Source of the DNA: CAWAMR01 sp963783095 | GTDB lineage: Bacteria; Planctomycetota; Planctomycetia; Gemmatales; Gemmataceae | Assembly (NCBI GenBank): GCA_963783095.1 | Contig: CAWAMR010000001.1 | Span: 659,012 to 723,011 of the forward strand | DNA: 64,000 nucleotides | Direction of reading: 5' to 3' | Shown: positions 22,291 to 32,143 of the stretch, in pieces | Position numbering within the stretch: the first letter of the stretch is position 1 | Layout: each line of letters starts with the position of its first letter | Notes under the pieces: model-generated | What the model was told of the DNA's origin: nothing | The model's input: the letters and a program-made list of their open reading frames with translations, nothing else | The model's database searches: none | Translations under genes and position numbers: made by a program

Positions 22291-23773
22291 ATGCCCATAT
22301 CGTGGAAGGCACTTACCCCTCTCATCGTCTGGCTGGGACTCGTCCTCTATTCCGTCTTCTTCGGGGTGCCGACGGGTTTGACCGAAAATGCCTGGTTCTT
22401 CTTCGCACTATTTGCCGCAGTTATCGTTGGACTGATTCTGGAGCCAATTCCTGGCGGCGCGATCGGTATAATTGGGGTCGCTATCGCCGCTTCGATGCGC
22501 TATGTGAGTACCGATCCCACACAATCTCTTAAGTGGGCGTTGAGCGGTTTTTCCGATACCACGGTTTGGCTGACTTTCGGAGCGTTCGTGTTCTCGATGG
22601 GCTACAACCAAACAGGGCTGGGACATCGAATCGCCTTGATTTTGGTTCGTAGGCTTGGGAATCGAACGCTGGGCCTGGGCTATGCCATCACATTTGCCGA
22701 CCTTATCCTGGCACCCGGTACACCGTCGAATACCGCCCGTAGCGGCGGCATCATTTTTCCGGTCATCAGCAACATTCCAGGTTTATACGGCTCCGCGCCG
22801 GACCAACCGCCCGCAAGATCGGCTCGTATGTCATGTGGACCGGTTTCACGGCAATGTGCGTGACCTCTTCGATGTTCATCACGGCACTGGCCCCGAACGC
22901 CGTGGCCCTGTCGATCGTCAAAGGCACTACAGGACTTGAAATTCACTGGTTCCAGTGGTTGGTGGGATTTCTCCCCATTGGTCTGGTGCTGCTGATTTTG
23001 ACACCGCTGCTCGTCTATCTCATTTATCCTCCCGAAATCAAAACCAGCAAGGAAGTGACGGTCTGGGCTGCGGATGAGTTGAAAAAGATGGGCAAAGTTA
23101 CTCGACGCGAATGGACGATGGTCGGCCTGGTGATCCTGGCCATTGTACTATGGATCACGGGCTACAATCCATCCATCAGAGTGCCGTACCTGGGGAGCCG
23201 ATTCATCCATCCGACCACGGTCGTGCTTTTGGGAATCGCCTTGATGCTTCTGACCCGGATCGTCACTTGGGACGACATCATCAGCAACAGGGGGGCCTGG
23301 AATGTCCTGCTCTGGTTTGCGACACTGGTAACGCTGGCCGGCGGCTTGAACGCGGTGGGGTTCATCAAGTGGTTCGGGGAATTGGCGGCAGTGCCTTTGA
23401 AGGGACTGGATCCAATACTGGCGCTGGCATTACTGGTCGTGCTGTTCTTCATGATCCATTACTTCTTCGCTTCATTGAGCCACATACAGTGGCTGTCCTT
23501 CCTGTCATCCTCGCCGTGGGAGTCAAAATCCCCGATATGCCTGTGGGGGCGATGGCGCTGCTCTTGGTCTATTCGCTGGGATTGATGGAAGTGATAACTC
23601 CCTACGCAACCGGCCCCGCTGCCATTTATTATGGCAGCGGCTATACTTTGCGCGGCGATTTCTGGAGACTGGGACTGATCTTTGGGCTGATTTTCTTGAC
23701 AGCACTGTTGGGTATCGGCATTCCGTATCTGCTATGGTTTCTCAACATCAATCCGCCTGCGGTACTGGGTTGA
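22291..23773 (+). CDS. DASS/SLC13-family anion symporter (two frameshifts)
   Basis: Inner-membrane transporter of the CitT/SLC13 (divalent anion:sodium symporter) family. Some dozen hydrophobic helices are visible, with landmarks FGVPTGLTENAWFFFALFAA, VGLILEPIPGG, LSGFSDTTVWLTFGAFVFSMG, TPSNTARSGG (the SNT anion/Na+ motif), WNVLLWFATLVTLAGGLNAVG, and the second repeat ITPYATGPAAIYYGSGY near the C-terminus. ATG 22291 has AGGAG upstream and matches the family N-terminus. A GTG at 22243 after AAAGGGGG is an alternative. Frame breaks near 22810 and 23480 each join the correct continuation. Substrates in the family are dicarboxylates, citrate or sulfate; not decidable here. Confidence 0.86.
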
Positions 23774-23990
23774 TCGGCTCGATGGCAACCATATGGAGCA
23801 TACTCACAGTCTTCCAGTGATCGTAAACCTGAGCATTCCCCGGCGATGGAACGCCGATAATCGCAGAGCGATGCCCGGTCAACATATCCTGGGGTTTGGT
23901 GACATGAATCGCATCACCGTTTGTCAGTTTCAGTCGGAACGGCTCAAACGGGTTCGCGTTGAGCCAATCCAGCAATTCAAATGAAGTCAT
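23748..23990 (-). CDS. Small conserved planctomycete-type protein, 80 aa
   Basis: Starts with MTSFELLDWLNANPFEPFRLKLTNGDAIHV after an AAGGAAA ribosome site, and ends VSMLHMVAIEPINPV. It looks like a small SH3-like beta barrel, with the PFEPFRLKLTNG opening I associate with short hypothetical proteins common in planctomycetes. No catalytic motif. The 3' end overlaps the transporter gene convergently by 26 bp. Confidence 0.65.
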   Translation of the reverse strand: MTSFELLDWLNANPFEPFRLKLTNGDAIHVTKPQDMLTGHRSAIIGVPSPGNAQVYDHWKTVSMLHMVAIEPINPVPQAD

Positions 23991-24028
23991 ATCCGTTTCC
24001 TTTTTTCGGCAGACCTAGGGTGATTGAT

Positions 24029-24077
24029 TTACCCCCACCCGCTTGGGGGTAATAGTATGATACCAATTAAGGTATCA
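24029..24077. repeat. Two adjacent hairpins
   Basis: TTACCCCCA and TGGGGGTAA form a 9-bp stem around CCCGCT (24029-24053). Next to it is the perfect palindrome ATGATACC-6-GGTATCAT (24056-24077). They lie upstream of the 80-aa gene and could be a terminator for an upstream transcript or an operator pair. Confidence 0.5.
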
Positions 24078-24131
24078 TGCGATCGCTGCATACAAGCCCA
24101 TCGTGCGAAAGAACCAGTGATAAACAATTCG

Positions 24132-24155
24132 CCTGATGCCCACGAATCAGGCGAT
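24132..24155 (-). terminator. Hairpin at the end of the DUF1501 gene
   Basis: CGCCTGAT and ATCAGGCG form a perfect 8-bp stem with an 8-nt loop. The stop codon of the minus-strand DUF1501 gene lies inside the first arm, and the transcript continues AATTGTTTATC. The weak T-tract makes termination likely but not certain. Confidence 0.55.
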
Positions 24156-25572
24156 GATGTCCTTGATTACTTCCCCTTCAACATCCGTGAGACGGAAGTC
24201 TCGGCCACTATAACGATATGTCAGTTTCTCATGATCGATCCCCATGAGGTATAGCATGGTCGCGTGCAAATCGTGAACGTGGACTCTCTTCTCCACGGCC
24301 TGATAGCCAAATTCATCCGTGGCACCGTAGGCCATGCCGCCCTTCACGCCGCCGCCCGCCAGCCAAACGGAAAAGCCCCAGTGGTTATGATCGCGCCCTG
24401 TCCCCTGCGAAGCCGGTGTTCGCCCGAACTCACCGCCCCAGAGAACCAGCGTGTCTTCGAGCAACCCGCGTTGCTTGAGATCTTTCAGAAGGGCTGCGAT
24501 CGGACGATCTACGGTTCCTGCCAGTTGACGATGTTGGCCATCGTTGTTGTCGTGGGTATCCCAGGGTTGGAAATTGCCGGTGTAGATTTGCACGACACGA
24601 ACGCCGCGCTCGACCAGCCGGCGGGCCAGCAGGCAGTTTACCGCGAATACCTTGTCGCCCGGTCCTCGACTAATGCCGTACATCTCGCGGACTTTGTTCG
24701 GCTCCTTGCCGATGTCGAAGGCATCCGGTGCGGCGACCTGCATTCGGAATGCCATTTCCAGGGATTCGATCCGGGCGTCGAGTAACGGCTCATGACCTCG
24801 GCGCTCGATCTGAAGGGCATTCATCTTCTGAACGAGATCGAGTTGCCTTCTTTGCGATTCAAGGGACAACTGGCTGTTCGCCAGATGAGGGATCACATCG
24901 CGGGGCTGGAAATTCGTCGGCAAATCGAGATGGGTTCCCTGGTAAATCCCCGGCAAGAACCGATTGCTCCAGTTGGCCGCACCGTTGACGGGCCGGCCGG
25001 TCCCCAGCACGATGTATCCCGGCAAATTTTCGTTTTCGCTACCCAGACCATAGAGCAGCCAGGAGCCGTAACTGGGCCGCACCGACTGGACATGGCCGCT
25101 GTTCATCATGAACATACTCGGTTCATGATTGGGCACATTGGTGTGCATGGAGCGAATGACGCACAGATCGTCGCAGCAGCGCGACTGTTTCTGAAAAAAT
25201 CTCGCTGACAGGCAATCCGGACTTGCCGAGCCGAAGGAATTTGAAGCCCGAAGGTTTTAGTCCGCCAGTGCCGTTTTCCGTTTTCAGGCTGGTGATACTG
25301 GCCGGTCGCTGGCCTTTGTATTTCTCCAGGGCCGGCTTGGGGTCGAAGGTATCGACCTGCGAAGGGCCGCCATTCATATACAGGTGGATGATTCGTTTGG
25401 CTCGCGGTCGAAAATGGGGGGCCTTGGGAGCCAGCGGATTGGTAGAATGCGCAGATGCAGCCAAAGCACCTTGCTGGGCCAATAGGCCGGCCAGTCCCAA
25501 CATTCCCATCCCCGTGCCGCACTGGGCCAGCATCGCTCTGCGAGAAAGTTCGTTGTCAAATAACTGCTTCAT
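24147..25572 (-). CDS. DUF1501 (sulfatase-like) exported protein (frameshift near 25165)
   Basis: About 474 residues. The N-terminal NELSRRAMLAQCGTGMGMLGLAGLL is a Tat-type signal with the RR pair. Family landmarks: AKRIIHLYMNGGPSQVDTFDPKP, SMHTNVPNHEPSMFMMNSGH, GSWLLYGLGSENENLPGYIVL, NGRDH-like TGRDHNHWGFSVWLAGGGVKGG (by position 24340-24420), and C-terminal VHVHDLHATMLYLMGIDHEKLTYRYSGRDFRLTDV. This is a distant alkaline phosphatase/sulfatase-superfamily fold usually encoded beside DUF1549/DUF1553 cytochromes, as here: that gene lies upstream on the same strand, with a foldback repeat between them. Confidence 0.88.
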
Positions 25573-25586
25573 GGGATTCTCCTTTT

Positions 25587-25811
25587 GTTAGCCCGACGCG
25601 CAAGTTTTGAAGTTGCGCCTGCGGAATACCGAAGGTATTGGGAGCCCGCTGCGCAAGCAAGGCGAGACTGCGACATCGCCGGAACTCCTTACCTTGCTTG
25701 CGCTGCGGGCTCCCATCGTCCTTTCGGACGCTTTCAACTATCGCCAAAAGCGCAACATCAAAACGCGCAACCAAGGCACGCGCTTTTTCCTCGCTCGCGC
25801 GTCGGGTTAAC
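25587..25811. repeat. 225-bp foldback element (MITE-like)
   Basis: Outer ends GTTAGCCCGACGCG (25587-25600) and CGCGTCGGGTTAAC (25798-25811) are inverted with one mismatch. Inside, GTTTTGAAGTTGCGC pairs with GCGCAACATCAAAAC. The core, GGGAGCCCGCTGCGCAAGCA from 25649, pairs with TGCTTGCGCTGCGGGCTCCC ending at 25715. The whole segment can fold into one long interrupted stem and has no gene. Confidence 0.75.
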
Positions 25812-25823
25812 AGGGACAGTCTC

Positions 25824-28574
25824 TTAGTCAACCCAGGTGAATTCATTGGTTCCCAACAAGGCTTGTGCATACTGCTGCCAGGGCGTCAACTTGTCTTGCT
25901 TCTGTGTCTCGGATGCAGAGTGAAGAAACTCCAGTCCAAGTTTCTTCTCTGCATCTGTCGGCGATCGGCCGAATGCCGACTGAAATGCGATATCGATTCT
26001 TGTGCTATCCTCTTTCGTTGCCATTTCCAGCTTGGCCGCAAATGCCTTGGCACACTCGATCATGAACTCGCTGTTCAGAACAAATAACTGTTGTTGCGGC
26101 ACCGTTGTGACGCTCCGCCGGTCGTTCGATACATTGGCATCGGGGAAATCAAACGCGGTCAGCGTGGCATTCGGCACGGATCGGCTCACCGTGGCGTAAA
26201 GGGTTCGACGAACATTTTTCGGACTACCCAGATCGAGCGTCGGGCCGCCGACGGTGCGATCGAGTCTTCCGGAAACCGCCAGTAATCCATCGCGCCAGGC
26301 CTCCACATCCAGACGGGCTGGTGTCGTGCGCCAGAGGAACTGATTCTCGGGATCTTTGGCGGCATTTCCAGCAATGCTCTCGCTGCTGAGCTGGTAGGCG
26401 GCCGAGAGCATCAACTCGCGATGCAACCATTTGGTGGACCAGCCCGACTCGATGAAACAAAGCGCCAGCGTATCGAGGAGTTCGGGGTGTGTGGGTGGTT
26501 CCCCCAGTTTCCCGAAGTTGCTGGGCGTGCCGACGATGCCTCGGCCAAAGTGGTGTTGCCAGACCCTGTTCACAAAGACGCGAACGGTCAAGGGATTCTG
26601 TGCGGTGGCGATGGCATTGGCCAGCTCCAGCCTGGTGAATGGTCCTTTGGCTGCTGCTGAGCGCAGGAAAATCCGCAGGAATCCTGGAGGCGCTTCCTCG
26701 CCCAGATTTTCGACCCGTCCCCGAATATGCACCCGCATCATTTGGCCGCCGCCGCTGACCCCGTGAATCTTGGTTGGAGCCGGGGGCGGTGATTTCTTGT
26801 GCTGTTCCAGCTTGGCCTTCTTCTCTTCGTAAACAGCACGGTCGGCTTTGTCCAGCAAGTTGGGAACTTCTTTGGCATCGACAAAGAACGGCATTTGCGG
26901 GGCCGCCCAGAGGAATGGGAGGAAAGGATCACGAGTCAGTTTTTTGGGGTTTGTTTTGTCTTTCGGAGATGAGAAGGAAGGCGCTGTGCGATTCTTGAGA
27001 GCATCCCGAACTACACTTTGAATGCCATCGGCCAATTTTCGCAGATCGTCGGGGATCGGGACCGATGTACCGGATGGTTTGGCGTCTCGGATGGCCTTCT
27101 CAACGGCCTCCTGAAACGGGACGATCTCTTTGGGTAATTTTGCCTTGCTGCCGGGTTCCATCGACTTGAGCAGATGAATCAGAAAGAATGCCAATAGCTT
27201 TTCTTCTCGGGCGATGGTATCAATATCGTGAGGAATTTTACGTTCGCGCAGAACGCGAATGCGGTAGACGGCCAGCAAATATCGACCGACATTTTGCATT
27301 GCGACGGTACCAAGTTGCTTGGCCCGTTCCCCCAGCCACTGGGCAAACGCTGCTTCCTGGTTTTTGGTTTCGCGTTCCCAACCGGCAAATTTCGCGACCA
27401 CCTCTGCCGGCGAAGCCGCAAGCTCCGACATGGAAGCTCCCTGATACGCCGCTGCCAGCGAGTAGTAGTCGCGGGTCGGGATAGGATCGTATTTATGATC
27501 GTGGCAACGGGCACAGGCAACCGTCAATCCGAGTAGGCCGCGCGAAAGCGTGTCCACCCGATCATCGAGTTCATCCGCCATCACTTGCGCTGCAAAATTC
27601 CCCTTGTGGTATTCCGCGCCCAGCCCTTGAAAGCCCAGACCAGCCAACCTGGTGAATGGATCGGTATTCGGTTCGGGCAAAAGGTCGCCTGCGATCTGCA
27701 GCTTGAGGAACCGATCGTAGGGCATGTCTCGATTGAAAGCGGACACCACCCAATCGCGATAGTGAAACGCAAACGGCGATGGTTTGGCGATAGCGAGCGC
27801 CTTGTCATCGGCGTAGCGAACGACGTCGAGCCAATAGCGTCCCCAACGCTCCCCGTAATGCGGTGAAGCGAGTAAGCGGTCGACGACCTTGGCAAAAGCT
27901 CCTGGAGAATCATCTTTGAGAAAGGCCTGAATCTCTTCCGGAGTCGGCGGCAAACCGATCAGGTCGAAGGTTGCCCGGCGAATCCATTCGCGCCGGGTCG
28001 CCGGTCGAGCCGGCTTCAGGCCGCGTTTTTCAAGCTCGGCAAGAACGAAGTAGTCGACTTCGGTTTTTGACCACTCTTCATCCTTCACCTTGGGGCGTGG
28101 ATGTTTCGTGGGCAACTGAAAGGCCCAGAAGTGTCGAGCTTTCTCCCAGTCGATCGACGTTTTTTGGTTACCACCTTGCCGATCGGGTGGCATGGGCACA
28201 CCCATTTTGATCCACGTTTCGATGTCGGCGACGACCGCTGCCGGCAGCTTATCCGAGGGTGGCATCTTCAATTCGGTGTCTTGCCGAAGTGCCTTCATCA
28301 GCAGGCTCGCCATCGGTTTGCCCGACACGACGATCGCTCCGCTCTCACCGCCCGTCAAGATGCCGCCGGCACTATCCAGATAGAGCCTGCCCTTGAGTTT
28401 CTTTTCTTTTTTGGCTGCTTGCGAATGACAGGAGTAACAGTGCTCCACGAAGACAGGTCGAATTTTCTTCTCGAAGAATTCAAACCCTTTGGCATCGGGT
28501 TCGACCGCGTGCATCGATCGGGTGAAACCAAAGAGAATTGCCAATGCTGACAGCAAGGGTCGGTAGAGCTTCAC
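25824..28574 (-). CDS. DUF1549/DUF1553 planctomycete-type cytochrome c protein
   Basis: About 916 residues from GTG 28574, which has GGAGAA upstream and gives a signal peptide (VKLYRPLLSALAILFGFTRSMHA). The PSCyt1-type heme domain holds EHCYSCHSQAAKKEKKLKG and a KMPPSDKLP axial-ligand segment. DUF1549 follows with IDWEKARHFWAFQ, RRATFDLIGLPPTPEEI, SPHYGERWGRYWLDVVRYAD and a second heme-like VACARCHDHKYDPIPTRDYY. DUF1553 at the C-terminus has RVFVNRVWQHHFGRGIVGTPSNFG, HREL-MLSAAYQ and FDFPDANVSNDRRSVTTVPQQ. Likely periplasmic redox partner of the DUF1501 protein downstream. The frame runs on upstream to 29312 only because the preceding gene is frameshifted. Confidence 0.9.
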   Translation of the reverse strand: MKLYRPLLSALAILFGFTRSMHAVEPDAKGFEFFEKKIRPVFVEHCYSCHSQAAKKEKKLKGRLYLDSAGGILTGGESGAIVVSGKPMASLLMKALRQDTELKMPPSDKLPAAVVADIETWIKMGVPMPPDRQGGNQKTSIDWEKARHFWAFQLPTKHPRPKVKDEEWSKTEVDYFVLAELEKRGLKPARPATRREWIRRATFDLIGLPPTPEEIQAFLKDDSPGAFAKVVDRLLASPHYGERWGRYWLDVVRYADDKALAIAKPSPFAFHYRDWVVSAFNRDMPYDRFLKLQIAGDLLPEPNTDPFTRLAGLGFQGLGAEYHKGNFAAQVMADELDDRVDTLSRGLLGLTVACARCHDHKYDPIPTRDYYSLAAAYQGASMSELAASPAEVVAKFAGWERETKNQEAAFAQWLGERAKQLGTVAMQNVGRYLLAVYRIRVLRERKIPHDIDTIAREEKLLAFFLIHLLKSMEPGSKAKLPKEIVPFQEAVEKAIRDAKPSGTSVPIPDDLRKLADGIQSVVRDALKNRTAPSFSSPKDKTNPKKLTRDPFLPFLWAAPQMPFFVDAKEVPNLLDKADRAVYEEKKAKLEQHKKSPPPAPTKIHGVSGGGQMMRVHIRGRVENLGEEAPPGFLRIFLRSAAAKGPFTRLELANAIATAQNPLTVRVFVNRVWQHHFGRGIVGTPSNFGKLGEPPTHPELLDTLALCFIESGWSTKWLHRELMLSAAYQLSSESIAGNAAKDPENQFLWRTTPARLDVEAWRDGLLAVSGRLDRTVGGPTLDLGSPKNVRRTLYATVSRSVPNATLTAFDFPDANVSNDRRSVTTVPQQQLFVLNSEFMIECAKAFAAKLEMATKEDSTRIDIAFQSAFGRSPTDAEKKLGLEFLHSASETQKQDKLTPWQQYAQALLGTNEFTWVD

Positions 28575-28680
28575 CGATGGTTCTCCGTGATTTGTTGGCG
28601 GTGGGTGGGCGAACGCTTTCAATGGTAGGATATTGGTATCGTACCAGATAAGCCTCTCACTCGCCAGCAAAATGAACCAT

Positions 28681-29273
28681 CTACGGGATGATATAGGTCC
28701 GGCGACCCTGACCGTAGGTTGCCTCGCTGGTGCCAAACCATTGCCGGCAGGAGCCGAAGACGAATTTGAAGTCGGTCCAGAAATTGGCACATCCGAGTGG
28801 GTTCGGGCAGCCTTCCGGGCGCGGGTGTGAACATCGTAGGCCGTGCGAAGATGATCGATGAACGGTCCCGTGTGAACCGGCCTAATCAACGGCTTCTGAC
28901 GCGGGGGGGTGTCAGTCGGCGGCCTCGTCAGCCCGCCGGGCAGGAGCGGCTTATAGGGTCCGGGCAAGACAGGAGAATAACCATTGGGGGGATAGCCGTT
29001 TATTGGCAGGGGATAGTAGCCCGCAAGGGGACCATATCCGGTATACGGGATATGGTCATAACCGCTGAGCGGCCGGCCGGTCAAAGGCCCAAGCGGACTC
29101 GGATAATAATAGCGTTGCGGATCCACTCCGTTTGGTGGCAGTGGGGGAGGAGTGATTACCGGAGTAGGATAGGAGGGAAGACTGTTTGGGGGAGGTTGAT
29201 CCGCGACGGCCGGATCGGGCAAAACTACAAGTCCGACGCCGAGCACGATCAGAATAAATGCCGAACGTAGCAT
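28681..29273 (-). CDS. Proline/tyrosine-rich secreted protein (frameshift near 28815)
   Basis: ATG 29273 gives a signal peptide (MLRSAFILIVLGVGLVVLPDPAVA). A low-complexity segment rich in Pro, Gly and Tyr follows, with loose YxPLPxxGYxP repeats (residues 25-125). After one extra base near 28815 the frame continues GCPNPLGCANFWTDFKFVFGS, then CRQWFGTSEATYGQGRRTYIIP and stop. This small cysteine-bearing C-terminal module looks like one shared by exported planctomycete proteins; its function is unknown, and cell-surface or envelope location is inferred. Without the correction the frame falsely fuses to the downstream cytochrome gene, about 105 bp away. Confidence 0.7.
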
Positions 29274-29536
29274 GATTTCATCCTTGAAACGAAGAGCGGC
29301 AAAACTCTGCATCTATCTTGTCCTGTGTGGAAAAAGAAGGTGGGAAGGTTTTGCCTGAAATTCTTTTTTCATCATCGGGGAAGCGGATCGTTCAATTTCA
29401 CGTTCATTGTTCACCCAGAGCGTGTTTCAAAAAGAATCCGACCGCTTCCATCACCAAAGTCGATTTTGCCGGATGTGCAGATTTCACCGAGAATGATCGT
29501 TGACACGAGGGAGGATTGGGCCGGGGTGGGAAAGCG
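29274..29536. other. Gap between the cyclase-like/HEAT genes and the proline-rich gene
   Basis: No supported gene. It holds the presumed upstream region of the proline-rich protein gene. Short ORFs lack ribosome sites and resemble nothing. Confidence 0.5.
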
Positions 29537-29566
29537 TTCTCGATCCGCCATTGGCAGGATCGAGAA
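29537..29566 (-). terminator. Hairpin downstream of the HEAT mini-gene
   Basis: TTCTCGATCC and GGATCGAGAA are perfect 10-bp arms with a 10-nt loop, 29 bp beyond the stop at 29595. No T-run follows, so it may stabilise mRNA rather than terminate intrinsically. Confidence 0.5.
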
Positions 29567-29594
29567 TAGCCGGGCTGAGATCATTTATGATCGT

Positions 29595-29873
29595 CTATTT
29601 TTGGCCTCTGAGCCAATTGCGCCAGGCAAAGACAGCGCGAGTTTTGTCCGCATCCGTGGCATTGGAGTCGGGTCCGAAATCTTTCCCGGTGAGGGTTTTC
29701 AAGGATGCGTGGGCCGCCTGGACCACAAGCCCATCCTTTTCGGTAAGAAGACTGATCAAGTCGGAAACAAACTGGTTGTCAGCCTTCAACCCACAAGCCG
29801 TGGCGGCCGCGGTTCTGATCTCCCGGCTCTCGTCGGAGAGCATGTTGCGCAGGGTCGTGGCGGTCATGCGCAT
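29595..29873 (-). CDS. HEAT-repeat mini-protein or C-terminus of the preceding gene
   Basis: 92 residues with two HEAT-like helical pairs (LRNMLSDESREIRTAAATACGLKADNQFV; LISLLTEKDGLVVQAAHASLKTLTG). Its ATG overlaps the TGA stop of the cyclase-like gene, an arrangement that supports translational coupling. But a single inserted base at the junction would equally make it the natural C-terminus of that protein, since ...REALGAD then runs straight into LMRMTATTLRN. Given how many such insertions the window has, fusion is at least as likely. Confidence 0.6.
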   Translation of the reverse strand: MRMTATTLRNMLSDESREIRTAAATACGLKADNQFVSDLISLLTEKDGLVVQAAHASLKTLTGKDFGPDSNATDADKTRAVFAWRNWLRGQK

Positions 29874-31601
29874 CAGTCGGCGCCGAGTGCTTCGCGCACC
29901 TGCAATTGATCTGCACCGGACAATTTGCCGGCCGACAACTTGAGCGCTTCGGTATAGACTTCGCCCTTAGAATCCCGAAGCGTGTTGATGATTTCCGTAC
30001 GTTTCGATCCCGATGCTTTGATTAATCCTTCCATGAGCCGCGTCGCTTGAATATCGAGTTCGCTGCCGGATTGCGTCGAATTGGTGCCCGTTCCGGGATT
30101 GCTGGAAGGATTCTGCGAAACGGTTGCCCCGCCACTTTTCAAGGCCGATTCCCCCTTGCCGTTGAGCAAGTTGGTGAGATCCTTGGCCACATTGGCGCGA
30201 TTGAGAAAAAGCAATGCGAAGCAAGTGTCGACGTCTGGGCCAGTTTCTCCAGAGCCGGCGTTCCAAGACCCATCAGTTCGCTGCATTCGGAGAAGAATGT
30301 TTGAACCCCAAGAATACCATTCGAAATTTCCAATGGTCACCACGTCGTAGATGACGCCCACGCGCTCGATGCTCCAAAGAAGGTACAGCATTGAGCCGGA
30401 ACCTCCCACAGGTCCCATTGGAACTCCCACTGCGCCCATCGGAGGCATTGGGGAGCCTCGTGGATCAGCGGGTGCGCCTGGCCCCGGGCCCGCAGGTCTT
30501 CCTCCGGCCATGGAATTTGCAAGAAACTTGAACGCCGCCTTCACAGCCCGATCCTCGCCAATTCCGGATCCATGACCTTTCGCTGAATTTGGATTGGTGG
30601 ATCGACTTCGCAGCATGGATTCGGTTGCTCCGTAACTTACGGCAAGACCAATCAGGCCGGCACACGTCATTGAAGGGGTTGATGGTGAGATTGGCACCGG
30701 CGACGACATACCCTTCGGCATCATTGGCATCGACGTGTAAGGCCAGCCTCCATTCTCTGTCTGTGTCCCGCGAAAGTATTTGTCGAGAAGCTTCATCGGT
30801 TTTTCGATGGGAACTCCATATTTGCGCGTGCACCACAACCCAAGAGCGGCAAACTGTGTATTCGAGTTGTCACCAATAACATTCCCAATCATCGGCGTTG
30901 CTCCACCACCTTCTTGTAAACTCCTGAGCAAATTTCGGACTTCCTGATGCAGACCCGAGTGATCCGTGGCGGAAGACTCGCGACCACTTTCGGGTACTTT
31001 GGAAGGTGTTTTTTTAGGAACAGGATTTTCGGGAAGATCCGATCTGCCCTGCGTTTTCTTGGGATCCTTTGAGCCACTCGCAGGCGGACGGGTATTCGTC
31101 AATCTTGATTCCTGGCTCAGACTTTTTCGCAACCGGGCTGCTGTTTCGGGAGGGATCGGGAAACCACATTGGTAGCTCCATGCCCCTCGAGAATTCTGCC
31201 CACTCATAAGCCGGACGCCAAGAAACTGAATCATGGACCGATCTTGCGATTGTCCGAGACGATCCAAGAACATAATGCACGCCGATATATCGTAGGTTTG
31301 CGTGACTTGAAGACACTGCGAACGAACTGATTCGATGATGCTCTGCAGCACTGGATTTTGTTCGTCAACACCACTTTCCAACAATGCCAACCCAGCCAAA
31401 GCAGTTTTCCCAATGCGCATTTTCGCCCTGGGGGACTACAGCGTCCGGTTTATACAGCCCCAGAAGATAGTCGGAACCTTTCTTGATCGCTGCTTGGATT
31501 TTTTGACGCTTGTCGTCCGATTCTGCACCTCGGATAGCATGACTGACAAGGAACTGGCTCAACGTCAAAGTGACGAAAGACAATGCGAATCTCGATCGCA
31601 T
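29873..31601 (-). CDS. Secreted prenyltransferase/squalene-oxidase-repeat protein (frameshift near 31405)
   Basis: Signal peptide MRSRFALSFVTLTLSQFLVSHAIRG, then alpha-alpha toroid repeats of the terpenoid cyclase type: AIKKGSDYLLGLY, KTALAGLALLESG, NTQFAALGLWCTRKYGVPIEK, TENGGWPY and TDGSWNAG (QW-like motifs), DTCFALLFLNRAN. Two low-complexity inserts interrupt the repeats, one basic/Ser-rich (about 31000-31150) and one Pro/Gly/Met-rich (about 30370-30500). No DXDD or VSDCTSE catalytic motif is visible, so it is probably a non-catalytic relative with this fold. Planctomycetes often encode such exported proteins of unknown role. The HEAT ORF follows with overlapping stop/start. Confidence 0.78.
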
Positions 31602-31732
31602 CGGATTTCCTCCAGATGAAAGGCGATCAAATCACGGCAAACCATCTTGCGACTTCAAAAATGAAACCGAAGTATCCTCACACGAAAACATGAGGATACT
31701 CGGTTTGCAACGGAATCTGGAACCAAAGTAGT

Positions 31733-31993
31733 CTATGGTTTCTTGAATGGAGGATTCTTGTTATACTCTTCCGCCATTTTCGGATCCATCCCCTTTGGAT
31801 CAAAAGTTGGTATGTTCCCCTTGCCACCAGTTCTTTCCCATTCTGCCTTCTCCGCAGCATTCATTTTTACATTTTTCGGAGCTTTTGAAGCATCGAAAGG
31901 GGCACTGGAACCAGTGGTCGATGAAGAACCACATCCCATCGCAATCAAGCAAACACATAAGACAAAAACCAACCCAAAACACGATTTATTCAT
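31733..31993 (-). CDS. Small lipoprotein, 86 aa
   Basis: Signal peptide with lipobox (VLCVCLIAMGC, C21 to be lipidated) followed by a short polar tail containing WERTGGKGNIPTFDPKGMDPKMAEEYNKNP. Intact. It lies 132 bp upstream of the cyclase-like gene on the same strand, so both may serve the envelope. Small lipoproteins of this type accompany DUF1559 genes in planctomycetes, and one lies immediately upstream here. Confidence 0.75.
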   Translation of the reverse strand: MNKSCFGLVFVLCVCLIAMGCGSSSTTGSSAPFDASKAPKNVKMNAAEKAEWERTGGKGNIPTFDPKGMDPKMAEEYNKNPPFKKP

Positions 31994-32143
31994 TTAACCA
32001 CCTCTTGAAGAATGAACAAGCGCAAGAACTTTAGTTTTTATATCAAGCGGCGGCACCGAAACCAAGAACTAGCCATTATTCAATTACAGTCCCGCCAAAA
32101 AGACACGGTCAATACGATTATCAGAAGAATATCAATGACAAAC

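Noticed and set aside
28575..29312. Fusion of the proline-rich protein to the DUF1549/DUF1553 cytochrome in one frame
   Set aside because: A different frame gives the proper cysteine-bearing C-terminus and stop of the proline-rich protein, and the cytochrome has its own GTG, ribosome site and signal peptide.
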